Shown here piece by piece: positions 12,451 to 23,003 of a stretch of 64,000 nucleotides of DNA; positions within the stretch are counted from its first letter, which is position 1, and every line of letters starts with the position of its first letter. Source of the DNA: Fremontodendron californicum (Eukaryota > Streptophyta > Magnoliopsida > Malvales > Malvaceae). The notes beneath the pieces are model-generated. The model saw only the letters and a list, made by a program, of their open reading frames with translations, was not told the origin of the DNA and did not search any database. Where the stretch lies: assembly GCA_030761205.1 (NCBI GenBank), contig JAULJL010000027.1, forward strand, positions 9,739,001 through 9,803,000, written 5' to 3'. Made by a program: the position numbers and the translations under genes.

Positions 12451-13164
12451 TTCATATTCATTTTTCTAAAATGTCTTTGAAAAAAGATAATGATTTTAAA
12501 TAAAATAAAGTTATTCCCCAGTTAAAACAATTCATGAGTTTTCTTCAGGGTTTCTATGGAGGATATCATCAATTATCATTAATAATGGAATATCTTTTTT
12601 TCAAAATGAGAATGATTCGGAAAATTTTCAAATAAATAAAAATTTCTATATTTTGTCGCGCTTGTCGGGGAATATAGAAAAATTTTGAATTAATAAATTC
12701 CGGATCTTTTTCAATTAAAAAATGGAATTATTTTTTTTTAAATTGGGAATTATTTTGAAATGCCAAATCAAAAACTGACTTTTTACCGAGATTTGAGATA
12801 ACACATGATTAATAAGGTACCGTTTTATACGGGCGTTGTGGGGGTGCTAATCTTTCCCCGCACTTAACTGACTCTCGAACCTGCCTCTTTGATTTCTCTG
12901 GTTTAAAACGCAGACTTTAAAATTGATTTTTAAAAAAATGTTTTAATTAATTTTAAAATGTTTTTACAAAATCGGTTTTAATAGATAGCCGATCACACCT
13001 AGAAAAAAAGATTGGTGGCGACTCTATTTTTTTTAAGGTCATTTTCAAACCCTAATTTTATTTCAAGGGGAATTAAGTCGTCTTTTTCTTTGTTTTCCCA
13101 ATGTCACACTTAACGAGTAAAATGTCTCACGACAAGACTTGTTATTTTTTAGGTTGCGACAGCT

Positions 13165-13182
13165 TGGCGACTCCACTGGGGA
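13165..13182 (+). other. Primer binding site of the Ogre/Tat type
   Basis: TGGCGACTCCACTGGGGA sits immediately inside the LTR end. This is the Ogre-type PBS, described in the literature as complementary to tRNA-Arg. It proves plus-strand orientation and the inner LTR boundary. Confidence 0.85.
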
Positions 13183-14584
13183 TATTTAGAGAGTCAGGCC
13201 TAGAATTAGTCGTGTGTTATCAAAAGTCTCAGTTTGTCGATTTTTACTTGGTATTTAATTTTAATTCCCATATTTTTTTTAAATAAAAAAGAGAATTTTC
13301 AAAATAAAAAAATGTTTTTAAATATGTTCATATTCATTCACATGCATTTTATTATTGTTTTCTAGTTATTTAATGTTGTATATTACTATTGCATTCTTAT
13401 TTGTTAATGCGTTACATTATTCTTGATCTTTGTTCAATAAATTGTCGGCGTATCTAGGATAAAGGTTGTAGAATAGATGGTGAAAGGTTTGTTTGTTCCT
13501 CCTCACATACGACACTTGCATTTGCATAACATGAGCTCTCTACCCGATTTTCGTCCCTTTAAGTGGAAGTAAAGTACCTACGCTTCGTATGGCTATAGCC
13601 TCCGCATAAGCTAGCGAAACACTTTCGGAGTATTAGATTACCTACGCTTCGTGTGGCAATAGCCTCCACATAAGTCGGGGAAATGAACTCTAACGAATTG
13701 AACCCCCTTTTATCGGGGTGCCTTACTAACCTTCACCGGCGATAGAGATGAACAATTTAGGGCCTTTAGAACTGATTCACCCTCATATAGTGAACCTAGT
13801 CGAAGCCATGCCGGATTTTCGTTAGATGCAATTAAGCTAGGAGCACATGGAGGAACACTTCTGATCTTTTGCTATTTATTTTACAGTTCACATAAACCTC
13901 GTACACCGGGCAAGGATGAACGTACATCGCCGTAGTAAATTTTAAATTCTCGCCCCAAAAGGCACCGTGATGCCTAAACAAGTGGATATTATTGGGCCAC
14001 ACATTCATTAATTTTCTTACTTTGCATTGATTATTCCACTCTTTTATTGCTTTACTATTTTTTTTTTCTATGTAATAATGCTGGAAAGTAGTATCTTTTG
14101 ATCATTTTAAAAATAAAAAAAAAAATCTTTACAGGAATTTGAAAAAAGAGAAAAGATGATAGAAAAAATATTTTCTCTTTGAAAAGTGAAAAAATGAGAA
14201 CAAAAATGAGGAGAAAATGATGAAAAAATTCTTTTGTAGTGTAGTAGTGATGTGAAAATAATAAAAATCTCCTTTTAGTTTTAGACTTTTGAGAAAAATG
14301 AGAAAATAAAAAAAAATGTCAAAAAAAGTAGTTGTCAAATTCAAGAAAAATAGAAAGAAGAAAAAAAATGATGTTAGGATCTTCTTTTCCTTGATCTTTT
14401 CATTTGTATTTTTGCATAACATGGAAGCAGTTGTAAATATGAAAATCCATCCCCTCAAACATCTTCGCATCTTGTATATTTAATGTATTAATCATCATCA
14501 CATTCATGCATATGTGAATAGAGCATGTATATTTATTTGCATTTTATATCTTGTAACAATAATGCTAATTTCATTTGCATGAAA
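13183..14584 (+). other. Ogre-like 5' leader, non-coding
   Basis: No coding pattern is seen. Two near-identical phrases, TACCTACGCTTCGTATGGC and TACCTACGCTTCGTGTGGC, with ATAGCCTCCGCATAAG after each, lie at about 13576 and 13641. The rest is T- and A-rich, with a long A/G-rich run at 14100-14370. Confidence 0.6.
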
Positions 14585-15590
14585 GGGGTTCGAGATATGA
14601 GGAATGAATCGGAGGAACGATTGGGTGTTTTGGAGTGCAATCAGGAAGAATTCGGGCATGATATCCGAGAGGTAAAAAAGCAGCTCTCTAAGTTGATGAA
14701 AATGGTTGAAGACCTTTACAAAGCCAAAGGGGAATCCTCTCAAAGGTCTTCATCGCCTTCAGTGCAACCAAGCCTTGAGAAACAATCGAGCCCAGATCGA
14801 AGGATCTCCGTTGAATCCTGTATTGGTCAACGCCATCCACGTAAGGAGTTAAACCTGGATGAAGTTGTGGACAGTATCATATGAATGGTCGAATTCGAAG
14901 ACTCACAGTTCAAGGCAGGATCTACGAAATCCACCTGACCCTTGCTAACTGTTCCAAATTTGAACTCGTGCCTTTGTTCCGCTGACATCCAACCTTATTC
15001 TAAGACAACAAACGAGAGGCCTTTGGGTCCATTCCTACCACCACAAATTGGCTCAAATTCATACCCGTGCCCTCGTCTTACTAACTTTCAATCATCCCAT
15101 CAGGTACATGGGATAGAAACCTCGAGCTTTGTGCAACCTTCAAGGACCCAATATCCAAATCCACACCATCACCCTGTTATCGTTCGACCACCTTTTCGTC
15201 CAACCTTTCCAGTTCAAACCTTCGCATCGACACCAAATTTCCCAACTCCTAGGCCATGTGCGACTAAGAAACAACCCAAGGACAAAACCCAAAGGCATTT
15301 TGATCCCATTCCAATCAACTACAAGAGCTTTTCCCTATGTTGATCCGAAATCATTTGGTTGCCTATGTGCCATTGAAACCCCTGTCACCACCATATCCCA
15401 AGTGGTATAACCCGAATGTAAGATGTGATTATCACTGTGGAACTGTTGGGCATAGCATTGAGCATTGCATTGCACTCAAGAACAAAGTACAATCTCTTAT
15501 AGATGCCAAGTGGTTGGATCCAATGACATTGATTGATAGAGGACTAGGAAAGGGTAATTAGGATTTAGAGATTTACGAAAATGATGTAAA
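14585..15590 (+). pseudogene. Ogre/Tat gag unit 1: N-terminal and C-terminal parts, core deleted
   Basis: The N-terminal part (about 14597-14884) has the charged helix SEERLGVLECNQEEF...KKQLSKLMKMVEDL, which resembles the N-terminus of the second unit. After a stop at 14881-14883 the gag core is absent. A Pro-rich stretch follows (14942-15343), and then in another frame (15337-15561) the Tat-type C-terminus with PPYPKWYNPN and the zinc-knuckle-like C-DYHCGTVGHSIEH-C and KVQSLIDA. The His and Cys residues of the knuckle are intact here. It is a broken structural protein of the element. The tandem position next to a second gag unit is unusual. Confidence 0.7.
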
Positions 15591-16332
15591 AGGACTTCGG
15601 TCTGATATGATGTAGTAGGATTTCGCTTGTTCAGTAGCCGGCTCTTATAGCCTTAGGATGCTAGGAAAAATAAAGTGCTTGGAAAGAAGTTATAATCACT
15701 GCTCATATTTTGTAAACATGGTTTATACCTTGTGAACATTGATATAGGAATGAATTGGTTATGCTTTAAATTTATGAGATGTTGATGATTAAGTTCCTCC
15801 GATTCTTATTTCCTCCATGATATCTTCCCTTTTGCATTTTGGCATCCGATCAATTATTTGTCATACCATACATTTCATTCCTACATGCATCTTGGTGGCA
15901 TCAGGTTGCATTCATAACATACATAGTCAGCATGATTTCTCTATATATGTTCATAAATTAATTTGTCTATTCTCTACATGCATGATATCGATATCATGTT
16001 GCATTCATAGAGTCATTCATTGGAAAATGCATCTATAACATACATAGTCATTTATTGCATATATCCATGCGTTGATTTGTTTATTCTTTGCTTGCATCAT
16101 ATTTGCATCATGATTGCATTTATTACATACATGGTCAGCATTGTTTCCACTGTATATATCCATACATCATATTGTTTATGCTTCATGGGCATCAAGTTGC
16201 ATTCATGGCTCATTCATCATGACACGTATTTAAGGGATAAAATGGAAGTTGGCTTGCTTTAAGAGTCTTTGAAAGAATTTTCATTTCAAATCAGAGGTAT
16301 AAGAAGTACTGAGTACTTTTTTTAATACAGGC
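15591..16332 (+). other. Non-coding stretch between the two gag units, with imperfect direct repeats
   Basis: Between about 15845 and 16215 a phrase like GCATCATGTTGCATTCATA followed by ACATACATAGTCAGCAT and TATATCCATGC recurs four times at roughly 90-120 bp intervals. No protein family is recognisable. An acceptor-like TTTAATACAG precedes the second gag unit. Confidence 0.6.
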
Positions 16333-17795
16333 TAGAGCTATGGAGAATGAACAAGCTGCCCGAATGGAAAGATTGGAAAGGGCATAGGAAGAATCGCAAG
16401 AACAGTTGGCAAAATCTCAAGCAGAACCGAGAGATCAGAGGACTAAATTGATGGAGCTGGTACCCGCCTTAGTCAAGGGAAAATGATACATAGAAAACTT
16501 GCCCGCCAGAGAAGGGTTAGAGGCACAAAAGGGTCAGATTGAGGTCAAGATGTTGGATGGGCAGAATACGGTTAATCCCAGCAACATCCTGAACTTAGAT
16601 GATCCAGCTATACAGGAAAAGTTGAAAATAGTTGAATCGAATAGGGCTGAGTCGGTAGATTCCCAAGGGAAGTATCAGCTGTTAAAGGAAAGGATTCGAG
16701 CTGTTGAAGGTGGAGATGAAGTAAGTGTGGGAGAGTTTTTTTTATCCCTGATCTGGTCATCCCACCAAAATTCAAGGTTCCAAAATTCAAAAAGTATGAT
16801 GGACTTAAAAACCCCAAAACATATTTGTCTGCATATTGTAATAGGATGGTGGGGCACGCGCATGATGAGAAATTGCTTATCTATGTTTTCCAATATAGCC
16901 TGACAGGAGGAGTAGCTAATTGGTATTATCAGTTGAAAAAAGGCCAAGTGCATACATGGAGAGACTTAGTCTGAGCATTCCTGAAACAATACAAGCATAT
17001 GTTGGAAATGGCTCCCGATCGATTGACACTCCAGAACATGAGAAAGAAGCCCAGTGAGAACTATAAAGAATATGCTCATAGATGGAAAGATGTAGCCTCG
17101 CAAGTCCAACCACCTCTTATTGATAGAGAAATGAATGCTTTGTTTGTGGATACCCTCCCACATCCATATTATGACAAGTTTATCGGCAATGTCTTCTCGA
17201 AATTTGTAGATATATTGTTTGCAGCGGGTAAGATTGAGGGTGGGATAAAGAAAGGGAAAATTGTGGGTACTAATGCCGAAATGTTTTTCGAGAAGAAAAA
17301 TGATGTTGCTAAGGGGCACGTTCAAGTAGTAAATATTGACGACAAAAATAAAAGAGGGTTCAGTGCAATGCAAGACGATCTTTTTGGTGGTTATTTACAT
17401 CCCCGATCCTATGTCGACCATTGGATTCAACACGGTCATCATCATGCTTCAAGGCCTTTCACATCACCTCAGGGTTCCGTCATGCCAAATGATCCAGAGT
17501 TTAATTCAGTCTGTTCTCAGAGCAGTAAGAGAAAAAAGGCAAAGGTGTACCATTCAATTTCGATGACCTACACAGAACTTCTTCATTGCTTGTCCAAAGC
17601 CAAATGATCTCTGTTGTACTTGCAAAGCCCATGAAGTCTCCTTACCCGAAATGGTATGATCCTAATGCTACATGCGAGTATCATAGCGGGGTTAAAAGGT
17701 ATTCCACGGAGAACTGCATTGCATTCCAGGACAAAGTTCAGGCCGTAATTGATGTAAAGCCGACAAAGTTCAAAGAGCTCATGGATGCTTATTAA
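16333..17795 (+). pseudogene. Ogre/Tat gag unit 2, longer but frameshifted
   Basis: It begins near ATG 16339 with MENEQAARMERLER, hits a TAG at about 16385 and another in-frame TGA near 16485. The gag core spans about 16750-17230: IPPKFKVPKFKKYDG-type sequence, a NWYYQL motif, a stop at about 16972, then RLTLQNM, ENYKEYAHRWKD and MNALFVDTLP. The linker follows to 17607. The C-terminus (17590-17795) has SPYPKWYDPN and C-EYHSGVKRYSTEN-C, where the expected Gly-His of the zinc knuckle is Arg-Tyr. It ends with TAA at 17793-17795, with no protease or RT after it. It is clearly gag-like, and clearly broken. Confidence 0.8.
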
Positions 17796-20535
17796 AGACG
17801 ATGGGGCTAAGGATCATTTGTTCTCAGGGTAGCATGCTAATTAGGGGCAATCCTTAACCTTGTTTTAAGTTTTGTACCTACTTTCAATTTATTTGAATGA
17901 ACGAACTTTAAATTCTAAGCATCATATATCATATTTCGTTTGAAGTTTTGAATATTCTTCTTAAGCCTTGTTTATATGATTTGTGAAAGAAAAAAAAGGC
18001 TGGAAATAAAAGTCCATACGGATAATTTTCCATTTTGAAAATAAAAGGATACTCATTTGACTAGTTAAATGAATTTCGAAAGAATGGGTGATCATCATGG
18101 GGGATGGATTCCTAGGAAACACTTTGTCTCTACACATACATAGATCATAGACCAGTTGAATAAATACCACTCAAAAGTCACAAAGAATAACCTTTATTGA
18201 GGCCGTGAGTAATGAAAATTTGAAAAATTCTTTTGTGGATTTCTTGAAAGTCAAGCAAACATGACAATCTTCCAAAAGATCTAGATTAGGTAGTTTGATA
18301 TATGTTAAAGTTATGCTATGTTACAAATCATAGCAAAAACTTAAAGATTCAAAACCTTCGAATCCCTTTGAAAGAATCCAAATGCCAAATCTCTAGGCCT
18401 TTTCCCAAACCTTAATTTACGAGCACAGGAACCAAAGGATGAACTAAAACACCTTTCCTTTTCTCTCCCCATGTGTTGGAAACACTTTGAAGAAATTGAA
18501 ACCCAAACAAGTTCATTTAGCAAGAAGCTCAAAGATAAAATCTAAGATGTTCCTTCACAGCTCGATTCTCGCAAACCAAAAGACCTTCACTTCAATGGCA
18601 AATCAAAATAAGATATCATTTGTGGCTGAAAATGAATCACGCATGAATTTTTTGGGGCATGCAGCAAAAAGGAAAAACAAGAAAAAATATTGTGACATCA
18701 TGAATGTGAGAATTCGAATGATTCCAAATGCAAAATGAAATTCTAATTATCTATTCCCTTGAGGATTGCTTTTCAAGGAGAATATTCATACTTGATATGA
18801 GAAATGGCCATCTTTCATATCCCATTCACAAAGAGAAATTATCCATAGTCACCCCTTTTAAGCTTAAGGAATTATTTTTCTTTGAACCCTTATCAAAGAT
18901 CACTCTCCACACTGGGGGGTAAATATGAGAAAGGATTTTCTCAAAAATCATGGTGAAATAAGTTCCTACTGGAAGATAAAAACAAAGCAAACTGAGCTCC
19001 TAAACAAGTACGAGCTCACTCTGTCAAATGGAGATACAAGAAAAAGAAAGAAAAAAAGAGAGAAAGATGGCAAATTTAAAGCCAAGAACGAAACACACAC
19101 AAAAAATGTGTGAAAGAGATGGCAAATTGAAAGCCAAGAACAAAAAAGAAAAGAAGCAAAACTCAAAAGAAGGAAAGAGAAGTCCATAAGGGATAAATGT
19201 TTCAAAGGGAATCCTCCTCAGAAAATAATCTTTGATCTGATTACCCTCAAACACATATTTTGAGCCTACTTATCTTTTCTTTCTGAACCCAGAACCTTGG
19301 CCTACGTTACATGCTTTAAAAGTCCATTTTGATCAAGCGTGGATATTTGACTTAAAGAGTTTTCCTCAGATTTTATCTCATCGAATTATCATTTCATTGT
19401 GGAAGAATTTAGAATTCTCAGATGCATGGTGGAACAATAAAAAAGAGAAACAATGAAACTCTATGGTGAAAACCCAAAAACGGGCAGTCTAAAGCAGAAT
19501 AAGAAGAAATTCTAATGCCACACATTGGTATTGCTGAAGCCATCAGTTTGAGGAATACAAGGAGCATCAAGGAACTCCTAGACATACCAAAAAGATAGTT
19601 TTTTCTTTAGAATTGATTTTGAAAGTTAAATCTTTTTCCTTCCAACATTGAACCTATCATGGCTAAGGTTAACACTTATCAAAATGCCATATTTAGAGAT
19701 TGGAGGATTGATGAGATTTAATTAAAACTTTTTCCAAAAAAGTTTGGTTTTAAGGAATTCATGTTTTGAGAAAACTTACTCATGAGCCGAGACAAAAGGA
19801 CATTCACCTTCTCCTTTTTGTCAAGATGAAAATCTTTCCTAGACAAATCTGGACCTTATTGCATCAACCCATTGACCTTGTTGCATTAAACCATTCAAAT
19901 CACTCGAAAAAGTGAGGCTGATTTCTCATCTCCTTTAGAAGTGTCTCTAATAGTGATCACCAATTTCTGAAAGACTTCAATTTCACATGTTTTGGAAGAA
20001 ATAAAATTAAAATGACTTAAGAAGAACAAACTAAAATTGAGATGTGGATATGCTCTAGAAAAAAGTTCATATTGTTCAGGGGCATGAAATTTTGAGTTTG
20101 AATGAAGTTTGACTCCATTGGTTTTGACCAGATAACTGAAAAGAAATAATTTGCTGGAGCAATGACAAATTGGGAATACAAAACCATGCGATTTCTTCCA
20201 ACAAGATGAATTTGAAAATATAGGCAAGGGACAGGAATCACTCCCTCCAATAGGAAACCTCGCCAAGATACTAGGAAAAAGGGAGATGATCAACCCTCTT
20301 AACATTCTCTTAATGTGAATTGGTGTCATGAGCATTCATGCATCATGTAATGAACATGTGCATCTGCATCTTCGCAAGTTACATTGATTTTTGCATCCCT
20401 ACATTTGATCATTACATTCGCCAAGCATTGAAAAGATGCAAAGAAAAAGAAGATAGGTTTCCTAAAAGGGGAAGGGCCTTCTTTCGATTTAGAGGAAATA
20501 ATCTGTTGAAGAAAAGAAGAAAAACAAAAGTTTGT
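17796..20535 (+). other. Ogre-like 3' non-coding stretch; pol missing
   Basis: No RT, integrase or RNase H motif is found on either strand. The sequence is A-rich with short open frames of biased composition. A local direct repeat, GATGGCAAATTKAAAGCCAAGAAC, lies at about 19067 and 19117. Phrases such as CTTGGCCTACGTTACATGC (19300) resemble the 3' untranslated part of Tat elements, which is an impression from memory. A purine-rich run (20508-20528) precedes the next LTR. Confidence 0.5.
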
Positions 20536-22767
20536 TGATAACTCGTATAATTATATAGTTTTTAGTTATGTTTTATTATTGTTTTGTGTCAAATACGAGT
20601 TATTATTGCTTAGTCTAATTGTGTTTATGATCTTTTATATTTTTATGTAATTTGGTGTTTTTCACGAGTTTCTTTGAGTGATTTCAGATTACTAGGTTAA
20701 ATCAAGAATTGAGGGTAAATCCAAGGACTAAATTGAAGAAATCAAAACATTGGAATGCTAAACTGTAATATGAGTGAATAAATTGGCAATTGGACAAAGA
20801 AATAAGAAAAGCAAGAACACAAAGGAACAATTTTCCACAAGTTGCATTTGTCTGAAAAGAAAAGATGTGAGTATTGAGATATTTTGGGATGATGAAATCA
20901 AAAAATGTTGAAAAATCCCAAGATGATGAAAATTTTCGAAAAATGAAAATGATTTTAGATGAGATATTTTTTTAAAAAGATGTAGAGCCTCGAAAGAGGA
21001 GTTTCTCAAAAGAAAGATTTGTTTAAGCCCGATGAAGCTGGCATAAAAGTGATTAAGCCCAGTAAAGTTGGCATTCTAAACTTGGTAAAGCCCAATGTAA
21101 GCTGGCACAAAAATGAGTAAGCCCAGTGAAGTTGGCATGTTAGATGTGATTAAGCCCAATGTAAGCTGGCGGTTATGGTTTAAGCCCAGTGAAGTTGGCA
21201 CGTTAAATGTGATTAAGCCCAATATAGCTGGCACAAAATGATTAAGCCCAGTAAAGTTGACATTTTAAATTTGATTAAGCCCAATGTAAGCTGGCGGTTA
21301 TGGTTTAAGCCAAGTGAATTTCGTATGTTAGATATAGCTAAGCCCAATATAGCTGGCAGTTATGATTTAAGCCCAGTGAAGTTAGCATGTTAGATTTGAT
21401 TAAGCCCAATGTAAGCTGGCGGTTATGGTTTAAGCTCAGTGAAGTTGGCACGTTAAATGTGATTAAGCCCAATATAGCTAGCACAAAATGATTAAGCCCA
21501 CTAAAGTTGACATTTTAAATTTGATTAAGCCCAATGTAAGCTGGCGGTTATGGTTTAAGCCAAGTGAATTTCGCATGTTAGATATAGTTAAGCCCAATAT
21601 AGTGGCAGTTATGATTTAAGCCCAGTGAAGTTGGCATGTTAGATTTGATTAAGCCCAATGTAAGCTGGCGGTTATGGTTTAAGCCCAGTGAAGTTGGCAC
21701 GTTAAATGTGATTAAGCCCAATATAGCTGGCACAAAATGATTAAGCCCACTAAAGTTGGCAATTTAAATTTGATTAAGCCCAATGTAAGTTGGCGGTTAT
21801 GGTTTAAGCCTAGTGAAGTTGGCATGTTAGATATGGTTTCTTTGTTTTTAAGAGAGCAAGAGGCTGGATAATTAATATTCTTCTTCTTCTTTATTTCTTT
21901 TATTTTCTTCTTAGATTCTCTTTAATTTTATGTTTATGTTTACAATGCCTATGCTAGGTTAAACTTTTATTTGGTTAAGGGTGATTTCAAAGCCCTAGAC
22001 ATGTTATGTAATTAATTTTCAGAATCTATCTATCATTGTTTTCTATCAAAGTTGCTTATGTTCTTCCATTAAAATTGTTCATGATGATGTTTTTATTTGT
22101 TTAGGTGGCCAACGAGATAAATCTTGATAATTGTCTAATGCTAGTTTAGGAGTCTTGATCCGTGTAATTGTCTTGATTTCCTATTCATAAGTAGCAATTT
22201 GTGATTAATGATTATGGTCAAGTTTTCAATAATTGCAAAGTGGAACATAACCTAAGTTGAACAATCTGAGCTTATGTGTTTGTTGCTTAGATCAACCTAT
22301 CTTTCTCATCATAAAGCTGCTATTAAATTGAACTTAGAGAGCTTATTCTAGGTTGTTTGATAGTTAGAGATTAAATAGAGAGCTTATTCTATTTAACGAC
22401 AAACTAAGGAAAGATTAGGGTAACAGAGCTTGTTGTTATCTACGGTTGTTAACTTTGATAGCTAATTAATGTTGGTAGATATGAAATTGATTCTTAATGA
22501 TGTCTAGTGGTGGAGAATGAAACCTTAATCATATTTTTCATACTTGATTCTTCTTAATTACTTGTTTTCTCATTCTTATTGTTAACTTTAGTTTAAATCT
22601 GATTTCAAAACCCTTTTACTTTTGTTTACTTGTTTTTAAGTAATAGACTATTAACTTATAAACTAAAACTCAATCTCTGAAGACTCGACCCTTGCTAATC
22701 ACTATACTTTACAATTGATTCTTTTTAAGTGCAAGGTTAAATAAGATACACTCTTTTGGGTGCATCA
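20536..22767 (+). mobile_element. Isolated Athila-type LTR (2232 bp)
   Basis: It starts TGATAACTCGTATAATTATA. The first roughly 165 bp are nearly identical to the start of the Athila LTR at 47672 (read on the minus strand). It ends AAGTGCAAGGTTAAATAAG...GGGTGCATCA, the usual Athila-type 3' end. It is not followed by a PBS and not preceded by a clear PPT, which suggests a solo LTR. However, the flanks do not form a target duplication (TTTGT on the left, GTGTC on the right). The centre is a higher-order tandem repeat. Confidence 0.75.
21007..21840. repeat. Higher-order tandem repeat, about 250 bp units built of about 40 bp subunits
   Basis: The basic phrase is TTAAGCCCARTGWAGYTGGC with alternating tails (GGTTATGG, ACAAAATGAT, ATGTTAGAT, ACGTTAAATGTGA). 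The phrase TTAAGCCCAATGTAAGCTGG followed by GGTTATGGTTTAAGC recurs at about 21151, 21401 and 21650, giving a period of 249-250 bp. About twenty subunits are present in total. Confidence 0.9.
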
Positions 22768-22769
22768 GT

Positions 22770-23003
22770 GTCGTTCTTGTGTCGTTGCTCTTAGTTTTTC
22801 TGGTAATCTGGCAAAGTTGAGGAATGCTGCGGCAAGGAAAGAGGAGGTTACGAGGCTGCTCGAAATGGTCTCACATGAAGCCGTCGTAGTGGAGGCTCAA
22901 GCCGCTGTCGAGTACGGTTACTATCCCAAGTACTAGTGTGCTGTTTGCTTTGCCTCTACCACCACGCTATGTTCTCAGTGCAAATTTGTTCGTTACTGGT
23001 TAG
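22770..23003 (+). pseudogene. Broken first-exon fragment of a UBP15/16-like ubiquitin-specific protease (MYND zinc finger)
   Basis: The intact family removes ubiquitin from proteins and has an N-terminal membrane segment followed by a MYND finger. Here a hydrophobic run (VVLVSLLLVFLVIW) is followed, after a one-base frame change, by RNAAARKEEVTRLLEMVSHE. Then PKY, a TAG stop in place of the usual Gln, and CAVCFASTTTLCSQCKFVRY, the start of the MYND finger with its first four Cys residues. At 23002 the exon ends inside a Cys codon (TG) directly before GTTAGT, as expected for a conserved splice donor. No later exon is seen. The fragment abuts the LTR ending at 22767. It cannot make a working protease. 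Confidence 0.8.

Larger units (their letters stand above)
8170..13161 (+). repeat. 5' LTR of the Ogre/Tat-like element (4992 bp)
   Basis: It starts TGTAGACACCTAATTTTGTCC and ends TAGGTTGCGACA, four bases before the PBS. A length near 5 kb is normal for Ogre LTRs. The start closely matches the LTR at 36894 (TGTAAACACCTAATTTTGTCC), and the U5 region (12800-13030, with GGGTGCTAAT, TTCCCCGC and TGGCGACTCT) matches 53880-54110. It holds a 157 bp minisatellite (8990-9560), CATGCATTT/TTAGGTCTAG repeats (10850-11130) and about 20 bp repeats (12180-12450). A TATA-like ACCATATAGG at about 9992 precedes a T-rich stretch and is a weak promoter candidate. Confidence 0.85.
8170..20535 (+). mobile_element. 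Ogre/Tat-like Ty3/gypsy element: 5' LTR, PBS, two gag units, no pol
   Basis: A 4992 bp LTR (8170-13161) is followed by the PBS characteristic of Ogre/Tat, a 1.3 kb leader, two degraded gag units (about 14585-15590 and 16333-17795) and 2.7 kb without recognisable coding sequence. No protease, RT, RNase H or integrase motif is visible. No matching 3' LTR follows; an Athila-type LTR begins at 20536. The right boundary is therefore uncertain. The element interrupts the copia remnant on its left (flank ATTGG at 8165-8169). Confidence 0.75.

Noticed and set aside
14129..14470. Minus-strand Phe/Lys-rich open frame
   Set aside because: It is opposite to a purine-rich run in the Ogre-like leader. Phe-Phe-Phe strings are typical of homopolymer DNA.
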